Counted from the stretch's first letter, positions 22,562 through 33,503 are shown. The stretch is 64,000 nt of DNA from Cryphonectria parasitica EP155 (GCF_011745365.1 NW_024468917.1:2289501-2353500), one strand, 5' to 3'. Translations and numbers: made by a program. Notes: a model not told the origin generated them from the letters alone.

Positions 22562-22990
22562 AGTGAAAGGATCGAGAGCAGTCACCAGTCGAGGAAAAGA
22601 GTTGCTGTCGTCGAAACAAAGGGCTGGCCCGTGCACCAAGAACGTATGGAGAGCTTTGATGAAACAAAGAATCCAAGAGGCTATTATGAAGTGGTAAAGC
22701 TGGAGGGACAGATGAGATCTTGTTGGGCAAACGAGGCAGGTGGAGGAGGCAGATGGCGACGTTGTTGAAGGAAGGTGTTGAGAGCATGCTACGATCCTAC
22801 GATGGGAAAGTCGCCGGCAGAGGTTTGCTTAGTCATTTCCGCCCAGCCTTGCCTACTACTCGACGACGTCACGAAAGTTAATTTTTATATCTCACTACAG
22901 CATAGTTTACACAATTCACGACGCTTCAGCTCCAAACAAAAATCTTCTTCTTTTTGGACCAGTGGGAAAACAGACAAATTAACCATCAGG
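22562..22990. promoter_or_regulatory. Shared divergent promoter of acetoin pair
   Basis: These 429 bases separate the two start codons, so both genes must be driven from here. A CRE/ATF-like GACGTCAC lies at 22865-22872 and purine-rich GGAGGAGG-type sequence at 22741-22755. No TATA box is obvious. An in-frame ATG at 22802 would place the right half inside a longer synthase. Confidence 0.6.
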
Positions 22991-24682
22991 ATGTCCTCAG
23001 AAGTGGAAACCGTGGACATCGTGATCGACTCTCTGCGGGCTGCCGGGGTCAAATACGTTTTTGGAGTTCCTGGAGCAAAGATCGACTCGGTCTTCAACGC
23101 CCTCGTCGACCATCCCGAGATCAAACTTATCGTCTGCCGCCATGAGCAGAATGCAGCCTTCATCGCAGGGGCCATTGGCAAGATTACAGGTCGGCCAGGG
23201 GTCTGCATTGCGACCTCAGGTCCTGGCACGAGCAACCTTGTCACGGGCCTGGTGACGGCCAACGACGAGGGAGCTCCCGTGGTCGCCATCGTGGGCAGTG
23301 TCCAGCGGTCGCAGGCTGCGAAGCGCACCCACCAGAGCCTGCAGGCTGTCGCCCTGTTGAGGCCCGTCACCAAGAAGGTCACCGCTGCCGTGGTCGAGGA
23401 CCAGGTGTCGGAAATCATGCTAGATGCCTTCCGCGTGGCTGCTGCCATCCCGCAGGGAGCTACTGTTGTGAGCCTGCCAATCGATATCATGACGGCAGGC
23501 CACAAGTCCTCGATGCCTGCTGCGCCGGCTCACGCGTTTATCCCGCCTGCGTATGGACCATCCTCCGAAGCAGCCCTGGCTGAAGCGGCTAAGCTGATCA
23601 GCCAGGCCAAGTTCCCAGTGCTCTTTCTGGGCATGCGAGGTGCAGATCAGAACGTGGTCGATGCAGTCCATGGATTTCTAAGAAAATACCCCATCCCAGT
23701 CGTAGAGACCTTCCAGGCAGCGGGTGCCATCTCTCAGGAACTGGTTCATCTCTTCTACGGACGTATTGGGCTCTTCCGCAACCAGCCGGGCGACCAGATG
23801 ATCAGGCACTCGGACCTTGTGATCACTGTGGGGTACGACCAGGCAGAATACGACGCCAACCAGTGGAATATCGAGGGACATAGCTTGCCCATTATTCACA
23901 TGGACACTAACCAGGCCGCTATGAGCGTGTCCTACAGCCCCAAGCTGGAGCTTATCGGCTCAATGGCTGACAACCTGGCCGCGCTTACCGACAGAGTCAC
24001 CACGGTAACGCGCCCCCAAGACACCCAAGTTGGCCAGTCTATCTACAAGACCTTCCACGAGTGGGAGACCGGCGCGAAAGCCCAGGGAACCGTCAATCCG
24101 AAGGGCCCTGTACATCCTCTCCACTTCATCAGGTTGCTACAGGGAATGATTACCACTAGCACAACCGTGACCAGCGACGTGGGAAGTCTATACATATGGC
24201 TCTCTCGCTTCTTTTACTCGTACGCACCAAAGACATTCCTGGTCAGCAACGCGCAGCAGACACTAGGTGTCGCCCTGCCGTGGGCCATCGGCGCATCATT
24301 GGTCCACGGCCCCGAGCAGAAGGTAGTAAGCGTAAGCGGCGACGGCGGCTTTCTGTTTAGCGGACAGGAGCTGGTAACAGCCGTGCAGCAGGGCTGCAAT
24401 ATCACACACTTCATATGGAACGACGGCAAGTATAACATGGTCGAGTTCCAGGAGGTTGACAAGTATGGTCGGAGTGCAGGCGTCGACCTGGGCGGTGTGG
24501 ATTTTGTCAAGTACGCAGAGGCCTTCGGGGCAAAGGGTCTAAGGGCAACCTCATCCGAAGAGATTGAGAGTGTGATGAAGGAGGCATTGGCATACAAGGG
24601 GGTCTGCGTGGTGGACATCGTGATTGACTACTCGGACAATCATGAACTCATGGCGAATGTGATAGCGGGCAGTATATCATGA
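22991..24682 (+). CDS. alsS: Acetolactate synthase, catabolic (AlsS/BudB) type
   Basis: This is an intronless ThDP enzyme of 563 residues that should join two pyruvates into 2-acetolactate. The N-terminal Pyr domain has GVPGAKIDSVFNAL and the activating Glu52 in CRHEQNAAF. The central domain follows. The PP domain holds QTLGVALPWAIGASLV and the ThDP motif from GDGGFLFSG (450-458) to WND (476-478). KRTHQSL and GRIGLFRNQPGD are typical of the bacterial fermentative AlsS/BudB group, which does not need FAD, rather than fungal mitochondrial Ilv2. Length fits AlsS (about 560-570). With start 22991 there is no targeting peptide, so it is probably cytosolic. The frame stays open upstream to an ATG at 22802, adding 63 residues with a Ser/Arg-rich RRFSS stretch that could be a presequence. 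It pairs with the adjacent decarboxylase. Confidence 0.94.
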   Translation: MSSEVETVDIVIDSLRAAGVKYVFGVPGAKIDSVFNALVDHPEIKLIVCRHEQNAAFIAGAIGKITGRPGVCIATSGPGTSNLVTGLVTANDEGAPVVAIVGSVQRSQAAKRTHQSLQAVALLRPVTKKVTAAVVEDQVSEIMLDAFRVAAAIPQGATVVSLPIDIMTAGHKSSMPAAPAHAFIPPAYGPSSEAALAEAAKLISQAKFPVLFLGMRGADQNVVDAVHGFLRKYPIPVVETFQAAGAISQELVHLFYGRIGLFRNQPGDQMIRHSDLVITVGYDQAEYDANQWNIEGHSLPIIHMDTNQAAMSVSYSPKLELIGSMADNLAALTDRVTTVTRPQDTQVGQSIYKTFHEWETGAKAQGTVNPKGPVHPLHFIRLLQGMITTSTTVTSDVGSLYIWLSRFFYSYAPKTFLVSNAQQTLGVALPWAIGASLVHGPEQKVVSVSGDGGFLFSGQELVTAVQQGCNITHFIWNDGKYNMVEFQEVDKYGRSAGVDLGGVDFVKYAEAFGAKGLRATSSEEIESVMKEALAYKGVCVVDIVIDYSDNHELMANVIAGSIS

Positions 24683-25052
24683 GTGTAAGAGAGGAGCTCA
24701 TATCATAGACCGTTTTCTTTGGATCTAGACTGTTGGTATGAATCACCATAGGCGGAGTGGGAGAAATGGGAGGGTGACTTTGTGTCCTTGCTGTGTCTGC
24801 TCCCTCCTCGCGTATTTTTATTTATGACTTACTGCTGCTGCTCAGGGACCCCGAGGAAGGCCCTCTAGCTTCTGCTGTAGACCTCCTCCCGAACTCCTCC
24901 CCTCCCCTCCATCCTTGCACCGACAGCTCTAGGGAAACAACATTATCCAAGAAAGGGTCAGAGGAGCTGCATCTATGGAACGCTCCAGTACATCTGTGAT
25001 AGTAAAGAAAAGAGCTAGTCATGCATGATTGCTGTATGGGTAAAATAAAAAG
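24683..25052. other. 3' flank of acetolactate synthase
   Basis: No gene is visible. The stretch should hold the synthase terminator. Confidence 0.5.
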
Positions 25053-25369
25053 TAATGTGTTACACGGCTGGGGTGCGTCCAGCAGGACGGCACCCGGGTT
25101 AAGCGCCCGGGCGGGTCAACACTATCTCAGCAACGATAAGTTGGCTACGATCCTTCGTGAACACGTCGACCAACGTGCAGGGACCTAGAGCAGTTGGGCG
25201 TCAAGGCATCACTACCAATGTAACCCTCGCCGTCTATAAGAAGGCGAGGTCAGGACGACCGGACAGAAGGAAAAAGAAAAACCTCAAGCACTCCTTAGAC
25301 TCCCTTAGCAATTATCGTTGAAACTGAAGCTACTTCCAAGCCCTCCACTAGAGCCCTTGTAACATAATG
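25053..25369. mobile_element. Solo LTR with 5-bp target duplication
   Basis: The LTR is 25058-25364 (307 bases). It begins TGTTACACGG and ends TTGTAACA, so the ends are perfect TGTTAC/GTAACA inverted repeats. It is flanked on both sides by the identical TAATG (25053-25057 and 25365-25369), the 5-base duplication left by retroviral-type integrases. A TATAAG box at 25235-25240 could be the element promoter. No internal sequence, primer-binding site or second LTR is present, so this is a recombination remnant. Family (Gypsy or Copia) cannot be decided. The intact duplication suggests it is fairly young. Confidence 0.88.
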
Positions 25370-25804
25370 AGCAAGCCGGGGAAACTTTGTAGCCTTTCCC
25401 AGAATGAAGCAATATCGAGAGGCTGGAGGGTGAAGGACACACTTGTTGATGATGCGAGCTAGAGGTACTTTTTCTCCCTTGCTTAGCCATTACAGCATGT
25501 GAAAATCATGGCATGATGGCATCTGCAATGAGTTTCTTGTCTTTAGAGCCAATAGCTTTGGGAAATTCCTTTTCCGTTAAAGCTGGTAGTCCCTACACAG
25601 CAACGTGGACCAATGTACTATGGTTAGATGGGTAATATTGGTCATCCCAGGCAGGTTCTGTGGAGCTTCTTTCGCAGCGACCCACTAGTATTTGAGTGAC
25701 AAGATACCATCGAGGAGGTACCATAGTATATGACTACTTCCTTCTCGCTCAAGAAAGGCGAAGATTGCCAGTGAGGGGATCTCGAGCCTCTGTAGCTCCT
25801 TGTA
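25370..25804. other. Intergenic region after solo LTR
   Basis: No supported gene is seen. It should hold the promoter of the coiled-coil protein gene. Confidence 0.5.
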
Positions 25805-27420
25805 ATGAGCGGTGGTGGAAGGTGCCACTGTACTACATAGATCAAAAGATCAGCCAATATTCGAACTCTCTGTTCGAATATTCCTTCCAACCGTACATAT
25901 AGCTGCTACACCTGGACCAAGGGCTGTAACAAAACATCGGAGAAGGAGATCAACCGCTTACTGGACTTAGCTCAATCCACTCGCAAAAATATTCAGAAGG
26001 AAGCGGCTGACTTAGAGCAAAAACGCCATGACACAAGGACTGCAACCGAAGCAGAGTATAAGAGGTGCCTAGATGCACATTACCGGGCACAGGAGAAGTG
26101 GAAGGCATGTAGACTGTTTTCTTTTGGTCGTACTGCTAGTCAATCTGGGATAAAGAAGGGGAGGAGGGCAAGACAGGTGAATCAATCAGGGATACTGACT
26201 TGAAACAGTTACCAGAATCTCATATGCGACTGACACCCTCCTCTGAGGAAACGCATCCTGACGCGTCCGAAGCGTCCCCTCAGAAACGTGGGCATGAATG
26301 TCAAGGAGATGACTCGAGAGACAACGCCAAGAAGCTACGGCGCTCATCGATTGGTTCACAGAGGCCCAGGTCTCCCCGTCAAGAAACATCTGTAGATCGA
26401 CAGTCTGATGACGAATGGTTCCGAGACTTGGACCGTCCTTCAACGATGGTCAGTATCGAAATTGCTACATATACAGATATACATATATACAGCTCTTGAT
26501 GGTGAGATGTGTGGCTGACGGTTGAGATTCACTTGCAGCCTCATCAAGAAGCGAACCCGCAGACTCTCGAGACCAGCGACGGCCAGAATGAAGGTCAGAA
26601 CCAAGTCCCTACGCTCAGCGTGGACGTTGAACTCAATGATAGAGAAGGCCTCGCACCACCTGAGGAGCTGGGCGATGAAGACTCGGTCTCGCTCATTGAA
26701 ACCAACATCCAAGCACCCATGTCATCACCAAAGGCTCCAGGCAAGCAACCCAGGACAAAAGGCACTAGTACGCCAGGCCCTCAAGGTCCCAGTTCCAGCG
26801 CGGATGAGCGAACCGCAACAAAGAGTCGAACCACGATCACCTTCTATGAGGTATATAATGATACATGCTGCAACAACGTCAAGCAGAAGCAGAAGCTGAT
26901 TGAATGGCCTGACGGTTCGGGAGCGTGGTACATCTTCTCCTGTGACCCGTGCCATCTACGCTGGCTGGATGACCCTCTCCTCGAGGCGAGGCAGCATCTA
27001 TCGGCACCTCAGCACAAGGGTGCCGGATCTGACTATGATGATGCGATCAGGGAGTTTGGATGTCTCGTCTCTGACTGCACTCATGAGGACGCCGTCAAGA
27101 ACAATAACCAGATCGACGCATACATCAACGACGGTCTGCACAGTGCTCCCAGCTCTCCACAGAGCTTTGCCCCTCAGGGAAGCGAATCTACCATTGTGGT
27201 TATCACGAACCAAATGTTACAATCCGGCAACGGCACTGCTAAAGATGCTTCTGGGGCTACTCCAGAGAGCCCCCAGGCCAATGGTGCGGATGCTGAAGGC
27301 AATGAGGCCACAAGGAATTCCGAGGACGAGAACTCATATGGAGGGAACTCCAAGGATAAATCGAACGTGTCTAAGTCCATTACCAGAAGAGAAATCCGAA
27401 AACGAAGAGCAAAGAAGTAG
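25805..27420 (+). CDS. Unrecognised protein with coiled coil and C2H2-like motif
   Basis: Exons are 25805-25821, 25903-26108, 26177-26448 and 26539-27420, giving 458 residues; all phases agree. The N-terminal third is a charged probable coiled coil (SEKEINRLLDLAQSTRKN onward, to about residue 75). A basic, Ser-rich disordered part with KKLRR follows and may serve nuclear localisation. Residues near 270-350 form the only ordered-looking domain: an aromatic strand (ITFYEVYNDT), then CDPCHLRWLDDPLLEARQHL with a second His shortly after (APQHKG) and a later FGCLVSDC. The Cys/His spacing resembles a degenerate zinc finger found in lineage-expanded fungal proteins, but I cannot name a family. The tail is acidic then basic (RREIRKRRAKK). 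The 17-base first exon and its weak GTGCCA donor are the least certain parts. It lies 435 bases from a solo LTR. Confidence 0.65.
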
Positions 27421-27710
27421 ATAAGATGCTACACCCACCACAACACCGGCCAGGGGAGAGGCGCATAATGTCTGAGGGAGAGGGTCCGAGCAATGCATGT
27501 CAGAGTGTTGTTACCTTAAAAAATAAATAAAAAAGAACTTCTTTCATTGTCGTTGGAAGGGAGACTGTAAAAGTTTGTGGACAAATTATAAACAAGACCA
27601 TGACAGACTGCTTTCAAATAGTAATGGTTCATTCCTAGTTCATTCCTCTTTTTATCCTTCTTCTTCTCTCTGTGAAATTAATCTCTGCTTACTGCTGCCA
27701 CTCCCTTCCG

Positions 27711-28463
27711 TCAAACCCCCTCAGAAATCTCCACAATAATATTCGCCAGCTGTTCCGGCTTCGAGAGCATGGGCGAGTGTCCCGCCGCGATGTTCTTCAC
27801 CTCCGAACCAGCAGCCTGGGCAAACCGTTCCTGCACAGGCGGGGGCAGAGCCGGGTCGGCCGTGCAGACCACATACGTCGACGGCACATAAGAGTAGGCA
27901 CAGCGCGTGAGCACGGTATCGAGGACCCCAGCGCTCTGCACGGTCATCCTGTCCACCAGAGACGCAGCCTCTTCAGGCGGCAGGTCGTTGTAGATGAGCG
28001 CGCGCGGGTCTAGCATCCTGATGCGCCCGTCCTCGATCGTGTGGTTGGGACTGTCCCTCATCGCGGCGCCGATGGACTGGCCTGGCGGCATTACGAACGC
28101 CGCGACGTAGATGAAATGCGCGACGCCGCCCGCGAGGAGGCCGCGGTGCTCACGGCTGCTCAGTGTCAGCTCCTCCGGCACGGCCTCTGCGCCCACGAGG
28201 CCGCCGTAGGAGTGCATGACCACGACTACCTTCTTAGCCTCGTCCTGGACGAGTCTTTGGAGGGCGGCCTCGATGACTGCGCTGTCGTCTGCCAGGGTCT
28301 TTTGCGGGAAGTCGGGTTGGTCTTGGCCTGTGAGGCTGGGTAGTTCTGGCTGGACGACCCCGAAGCCGCGGGACTCTAGCAGTTTGACGAATGGGCTGTA
28401 GACGTCGGGTCGCTGGAATGAGCCCTGGATTAGGAGGATGGTTGGGTGAGCAGGGGGACTCAT
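27711..28463 (-). CDS. Alpha/beta hydrolase
   Basis: This is a single-exon protein of 250 residues with no signal peptide. It starts with a beta strand and oxyanion loop (TILLIQGSF). The nucleophile elbow is HSYGG (Ser about residue 86), the acid is probably the Asp in CTADPALPP, and the catalytic His is in AGHSPML near the C-terminus. Sequence and length resemble AB hydrolase family 6 / plant methylesterase-like proteins, which cleave small esters, lactones or amides. The physiological substrate is unknown. The ATG at 28463 directly precedes the conserved strand. Its neighbour on the other side of a 1-kb gap is a P450 on the opposite strand; a shared pathway is possible but not shown. Confidence 0.85.
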   Translation of the reverse strand: MSPPAHPTILLIQGSFQRPDVYSPFVKLLESRGFGVVQPELPSLTGQDQPDFPQKTLADDSAVIEAALQRLVQDEAKKVVVVMHSYGGLVGAEAVPEELTLSSREHRGLLAGGVAHFIYVAAFVMPPGQSIGAAMRDSPNHTIEDGRIRMLDPRALIYNDLPPEEAASLVDRMTVQSAGVLDTVLTRCAYSYVPSTYVVCTADPALPPPVQERFAQAAGSEVKNIAAGHSPMLSKPEQLANIIVEISEGV

Positions 28464-29486
28464 GGTGAGTAGTTATGTGGTAAGTGGAGATAGGCGACTT
28501 GTAGAAGCTGAGAGGAGATGGAGGTTTGGGAATGATATCTGTCTGCTGTTGCGAGATCACGAACAACGGTTTGCTCAATGTATGACAGATCAAGGAGATG
28601 TTTACAAAGCGGTGATACTCATGCATTATTAATGAATTGTAGGCTGTGTACAGCACCCCTAGCCAGGAACTGTTGGATCGAAGGATTTCTGGTGTCGGCA
28701 TGCTAGGCATAGTCTTTATTGGATAATAGTGGTTATACTGGGGACCCATAAGCACTAAAGAGCCAGCATTCATAATTCTCATCGGTTATCATAGCAAGGG
28801 CCTGAATCCAAGCACTGGCAGCATTGAGAAGGAGGTTGTAAGGAATAGAACATATTCCCGCTTTCTTTCTTAGGTAACCAGTGCAAGTGCTACTGTGAAA
28901 TATACAATCTAGTTGGAGATAAATAATTGCTAAGGATTGTCGAAAGCGAGAGCAGATGCCAGCTGGTGAATTCCTTGTAATTACTGTAATCAAGTGTGTG
29001 TAAGTAGGCAGAGCACACTTGCTGGCTGGCACGATGCTGGCCTCTATTGTCCACCAATCACGCGGGACCACCACAACACTCAATCCATAAGTTGCTTTAC
29101 AGGCCACAGCGTTGTCGTCCCTCCCTAATTCAGATGGACCCATATAGGTTTAAGTAAAGATAGCGTCAATGTACTATATGAACTAAACACTAACCCCTAC
29201 TGGGAAGTTAATACGACCTGAGACGGACCAGCGTATATGTACTATGATACCATGATAGGTTGAGAACGCCACTGTCCATCTCTCGTTCGTCTATAGTGGC
29301 CCAAACCCCGCGAATCTCTAGATTCATGATATCACATTCTAAACCCACAAAGAGAGAGAGAGAGAGAGAGAGAAAACGTTTGCTTCGAAGTGACTATCAC
29401 CAGAGAAATATTGTGGACTGCCGTTGCTGTGTTGTCTGCCTTGTCAGTGACAAGATTGAAGGAAGTCATATATACACAGTTACACC
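28464..29486. other. Divergent intergenic region
   Basis: This stretch holds the promoters of the hydrolase and the P450. It contains a (GA)n tract (29351-29373) and a CATATATACA box about 20 bases before the P450 ATG. No gene is seen. Confidence 0.55.
29351..29373. repeat. (GA)n microsatellite
   Basis: About eleven AG units are seen directly, 110 bases before the P450 start codon. Confidence 0.95.
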
Positions 29487-31322
29487 ATGTGGACTGAAAA
29501 CATGCCTGGCTGGCTGGAAAACCAGCAGCGCAACCCCACGACACCTGCTACACTCACCGTCCTCCTTCTCCTCTCCTTCCTCACCCTCGCCATCGGCAGC
29601 ACCCTCCTCACAGCCTTCACCTGCCCCGTCCGCTCCCTACCTGGACCATGGTACACAGCCTTCACCCACCTCGTGCTCAAATACCACATCATCGCAGGCC
29701 GCCGTATCTACTACGTCGACGCCCTCCACGCTAGATACGGCCCCATCGTCCGCATCACCCCCTCCGAAGCCTCCATAGCTGACCCAGCTGCCGCGCAGGC
29801 CATCCACAAGCCCGGCAGCGGTTTTACCAAGTCCGCCTGGTACGAGATGCTCGTGACAGCCGGCCGACCCGAACTCGCGGCGCGCATCGGCGTGTTTGCG
29901 CTACGCGACCCAGCACGCCATGCCGTACGGCGTAAGTTATTTGCGCGGCCGTTCAGCCTGTCGAGCCTGCGGGAGAATATGGAGGGTGTGGTGAGGGAGA
30001 GGGGGGAGCTTGCAGTGCGGCGGATCCGGGAGGAGGCTGCCGGTAGTGGTGCCGGTGGGGTGGCGGATGCGCTGAAGTGGTGGACGCTCATGGCGACGGA
30101 TGTTATTGCGCAGTTTTGCTTTGGGGAGAACTTTGCGTCGTTGGATGTTGGCAAGGTGAGTCGCTCCTTGGTCTATGAGAAGGAGGAGGAGGAAAGATCA
30201 ATTGCTTGATAATGCAGAAACCTCGAGTTGAGATGTTGACGTGGGAATCTAGCAAACGCCTTTTATCGATGCCCTCCAAAGGATGCTCATCTGCAACTTG
30301 CTGCTGGGCGAGTTCCCTCTGCTGAACTGGGTCGGCCCGTATCTGCCCATTCGATCTATCCAGCGCCTCTTCGAAGCAGATCGCATTGTGTTCGACCATG
30401 GATCTATAGGTTGGTCTTTGCTTCCTCTTCTGCTTCTTCTTCTTCTTCTGTGCTTGTGAGCGATTCCAGATCATGTAAGCATGACAGACTGACCACTTCC
30501 AATAATCATCAAGCCATCAAAAACATGCGCAGCGCTTCTGGAAACATGCGCAGCCTCTTCGGCCAGGCCCTCGTCCAAGCCGACAGCGCCGAACAGAGCC
30601 AACTCACCGACGACACGGTGCGCCACGAGGCGGCCAACCTCATTCTGGCCGGCGCAGACACGACGGCATTGACACTGACGTACCTCCTCTGGTCTGTGCT
30701 CAAGCGCCCCGACCTGCGGGCTGCGCTCGAGGAGGAGGTCGCGGGGCTCAGCGGAGGGTTGACCCACGAGGAGCTGGTAGATGCCAGGCTGCTGAACAGC
30801 ATCATCGACGAGACTCTGCGTCTGTACACCCCTGCACCCAGCGGGCTGCAGCGTGATGTCCCGGCTGGGGGCCAGACGCTTTGTGGCATGTACATTCCGG
30901 CGGGCGTTGTGGTGTCCACGCAGGCGTACACGCTACATCGAGACCCAAAGGTCTTTGAAGATCCGCTCGAGTAAGTTCTGAGGATGGATGATGGTGACAG
31001 GGGCCATTTTCCCAAGCTGCCAGCAGCAGCTCATCGGCTGGGATGACTTGTGCTGACCAGACACAAAAAACAAGGTTCGATGGCTGGCGGTTCGTGAAGC
31101 AGCCAGCGACAGAAGGCTTCCCTTATGCCCTTTGGCGCGGGGACGCGTCTCTGTCTTGGCATCCACCTCTCCATGATGGAGCTCCGCATCGCCACAGCTC
31201 TGTTCTTCAGGAAGTGCCGCGGTGCGCGGTTGGCTGCCGACATGACGGACGAGAAGATGGTGATGGTCGAACACTTTCTCGTTGCGCCGAAGGGGCATTG
31301 TTGTCATATTGTCCTTTCCTGA
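29487..31322 (+). CDS. Cytochrome P450 with apparent frameshift before heme motif
   Basis: Exons are 29487-30155, 30253-30409, 30514-30970 and 31075-31322, about 510 residues. A membrane anchor (residues about 20-42) is followed by the Pro-rich hinge RSLPGPWY. The I-helix ILAGADTTALTLTYLLW, the ExxR helix (DETLR) and EFDGWRF are all in one frame. The heme motif FGAGTRLCLGIHLSMMELR is intact but lies in the +1 frame, starting at ATG 31125. The shift must fall between 31098 and 31124, because the second frame has a TGA at 31095-31097. One extra base (or two lost) explains it, and no intron of normal size fits. The rest of the frame to TGA 31322 looks normal. This is either a young pseudogene, an assembly error or a strain lesion. 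Were it intact, it would be an ER monooxygenase of unknown substrate. Confidence 0.85.
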
Positions 31323-33503
31323 GGAGAAAAGTGGAAGAAGCAATTGCTATGTTTGGGCGCAGCATAAACGAAGTCGAGTGCGTTCCGAGGCCGAACACTC
31401 TGTCTGCAGAGCAATACCAACAGGAGACACTGAGATCATTGGAAGGCGTTGGAATGCTGAAGATGACACATAAAGCAGGATATTTCAGCTATACTTCAGT
31501 TACAAAGATGGACGCGAAGAGGGAAAGAAAGAGATTATACGAGGGACCTTTTAAAGATAGAAATTGAAGCCGCGACGGTAAGGGCAGACGAACACATCCA
31601 GAACGTAATCAGGGGGCCCATACTGCACCACCTGTGGCGTCAGCCTCGCGCCCAAATGTCGTCAGCTGGTTCGTCTAGAACCACGCGTTCCTGTTTGGGA
31701 AGCTGGCAGCCTCGTCACAATAACGAGGTCATGGCGCCCAAGGTGGTGTAAATAAGCAATAGTATCTCATATCAACTGGCCAGAGCCTCGAGCGATCACA
31801 GGCAGGCTCTCATTGTGAATAATCGTAACGGTCCAGAGCAAGTAGGCATAGTGCAACATTCGTCTGGCTTCTGTACATGTCCAACGGTGGTCAACCCGCG
31901 AGCGAAACTACAAACTACCGCGGTGCCCTCCCCTCCTGTCGTGGCAGAAGAGAGCATGGCGAGCCTCACGGCCCATAGTAGCCATTCCGCTCTGACGCGT
32001 GGATCTGACTCCGATGAAGGAAGCATGAACTTTTGACCATTCCAACTCTGTGAGGAATGAGTGGCCACCGTTGTCGCGACTTGAAGACGCAGGGGGATGG
32101 ATTTCGACCAACGGGTTGCCGACTCTTGGAGGGTTGCACGGTGGCGGAACGATGCTATGATTCCTTCCTTGCTATATTTTCAGCACCAACCTGGCCCAGG
32201 CGTGCGCCAAAGATTGGTACGGCTCCAGTGCACAACTGGCAGCTGGGGGTTCCCGGTACGACCGGACAAGACAATAGAGCGGGGTGGGTGAGTGCATGAA
32301 CAAGTGTCAGTCACCGCTCCCGTGTCATGAGAGGACAGAAGAACCAGCTTGGTACAAAAATTTGCCACACTCCAGTGTGTACACCATGATCAGTGTGGCA
32401 CCAATGGCGAGGTGTCCAGGGGAACATGGTTTCTAGTGGTCCGGATGCCAGCATGCCGGTGTGTTCGTCGAGGTCAGTGACCGACTCCAGGGATAGGTTG
32501 GTAGCGAGAGCGGTCCTCTTCCCAACCTCGCTCATCCACCCTCAAACCAAGTTGGCGAGCGTGAAGAAGAGCAGGCTCATTCATCTCTGACGTGGCAGTT
32601 CAGATTACTCAGGTCTTTCTCTCTGGTGAGGCCATGGTGGAGGCGAATCCGACCGGAAAGAACTGTCCAGGTGTTTTGTTTGGTAAAACATGGAACAGAT
32701 TCGGAAGCCAGCAGGGCACTGACCCGATGGTTTTAACGTGAAAGAAGTTCTGGCCGATGAGAGGGTGGATTGTGGGCGCCAGAGATGGGATGGAACCAAA
32801 GTTGTTGCAACATGATTTGATGTGTCCCAGGGCACGCTCTCGCTCATGTTCTTCCGGGCGCTAATGAGACGAAAGAATGTCTGCGCTTCAAGGGCGTCGC
32901 AGGCGCGCCTCATGTGTGGTATCGACTCAACCTGGCTCTGGCTAGTTGGATGGCCATTCATGCTTGTTTTTCTTCTTGAAAAATAATCGGAAAAGATGGA
33001 GATTGACAACTCAGCAGGTGGTGCAGGATCAGTGGATCTGGGCCTGGTGGTTCAGGTTCCTTTAGGCGCATTGCCATGAGGCCGAAGGTGTAGCCCCAGG
33101 TATTACTGCTGTACCAAATACGGTAGCACTACCGTACCGCCAGCAACGATGACACCCAACGGCGGTCATCTGGTGATTGGATGCTGAGATAGGACGATTT
33201 GGTCCACCTGAGGCAGTGGCTCGTGCCTCACGCTACGGGAGGGTCGGAGACAAGGGGGTTCACAAGCTGCTTGAGATTTTCTCCTTGTGGTCCCCAAAAT
33301 GCAACACCAGTGCTCGTTAGGCTAGGCTGGGCATAGGCTGAGCAGGGCAGGGGCTAAGTTGCATGTGGGGGTACAACCTGATAAACAGCAACGGCGCTGG
33401 AGAATACGTACATAGGATTCATAACATGGTGCTATAGACTGTTATGGACTACGTATTAGTGGTGCTATAGTACGAATATGCATAGGCAGGAAACAGGAGA
33501 TGG

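Noticed and set aside
17411..24682. Short-chain dehydrogenase as the butanediol step of the acetoin pathway
   Set aside because: It is of the WWOX/retinol-dehydrogenase type rather than the BudC type and lies about 3 kb away behind other genes, so the link is not supported.
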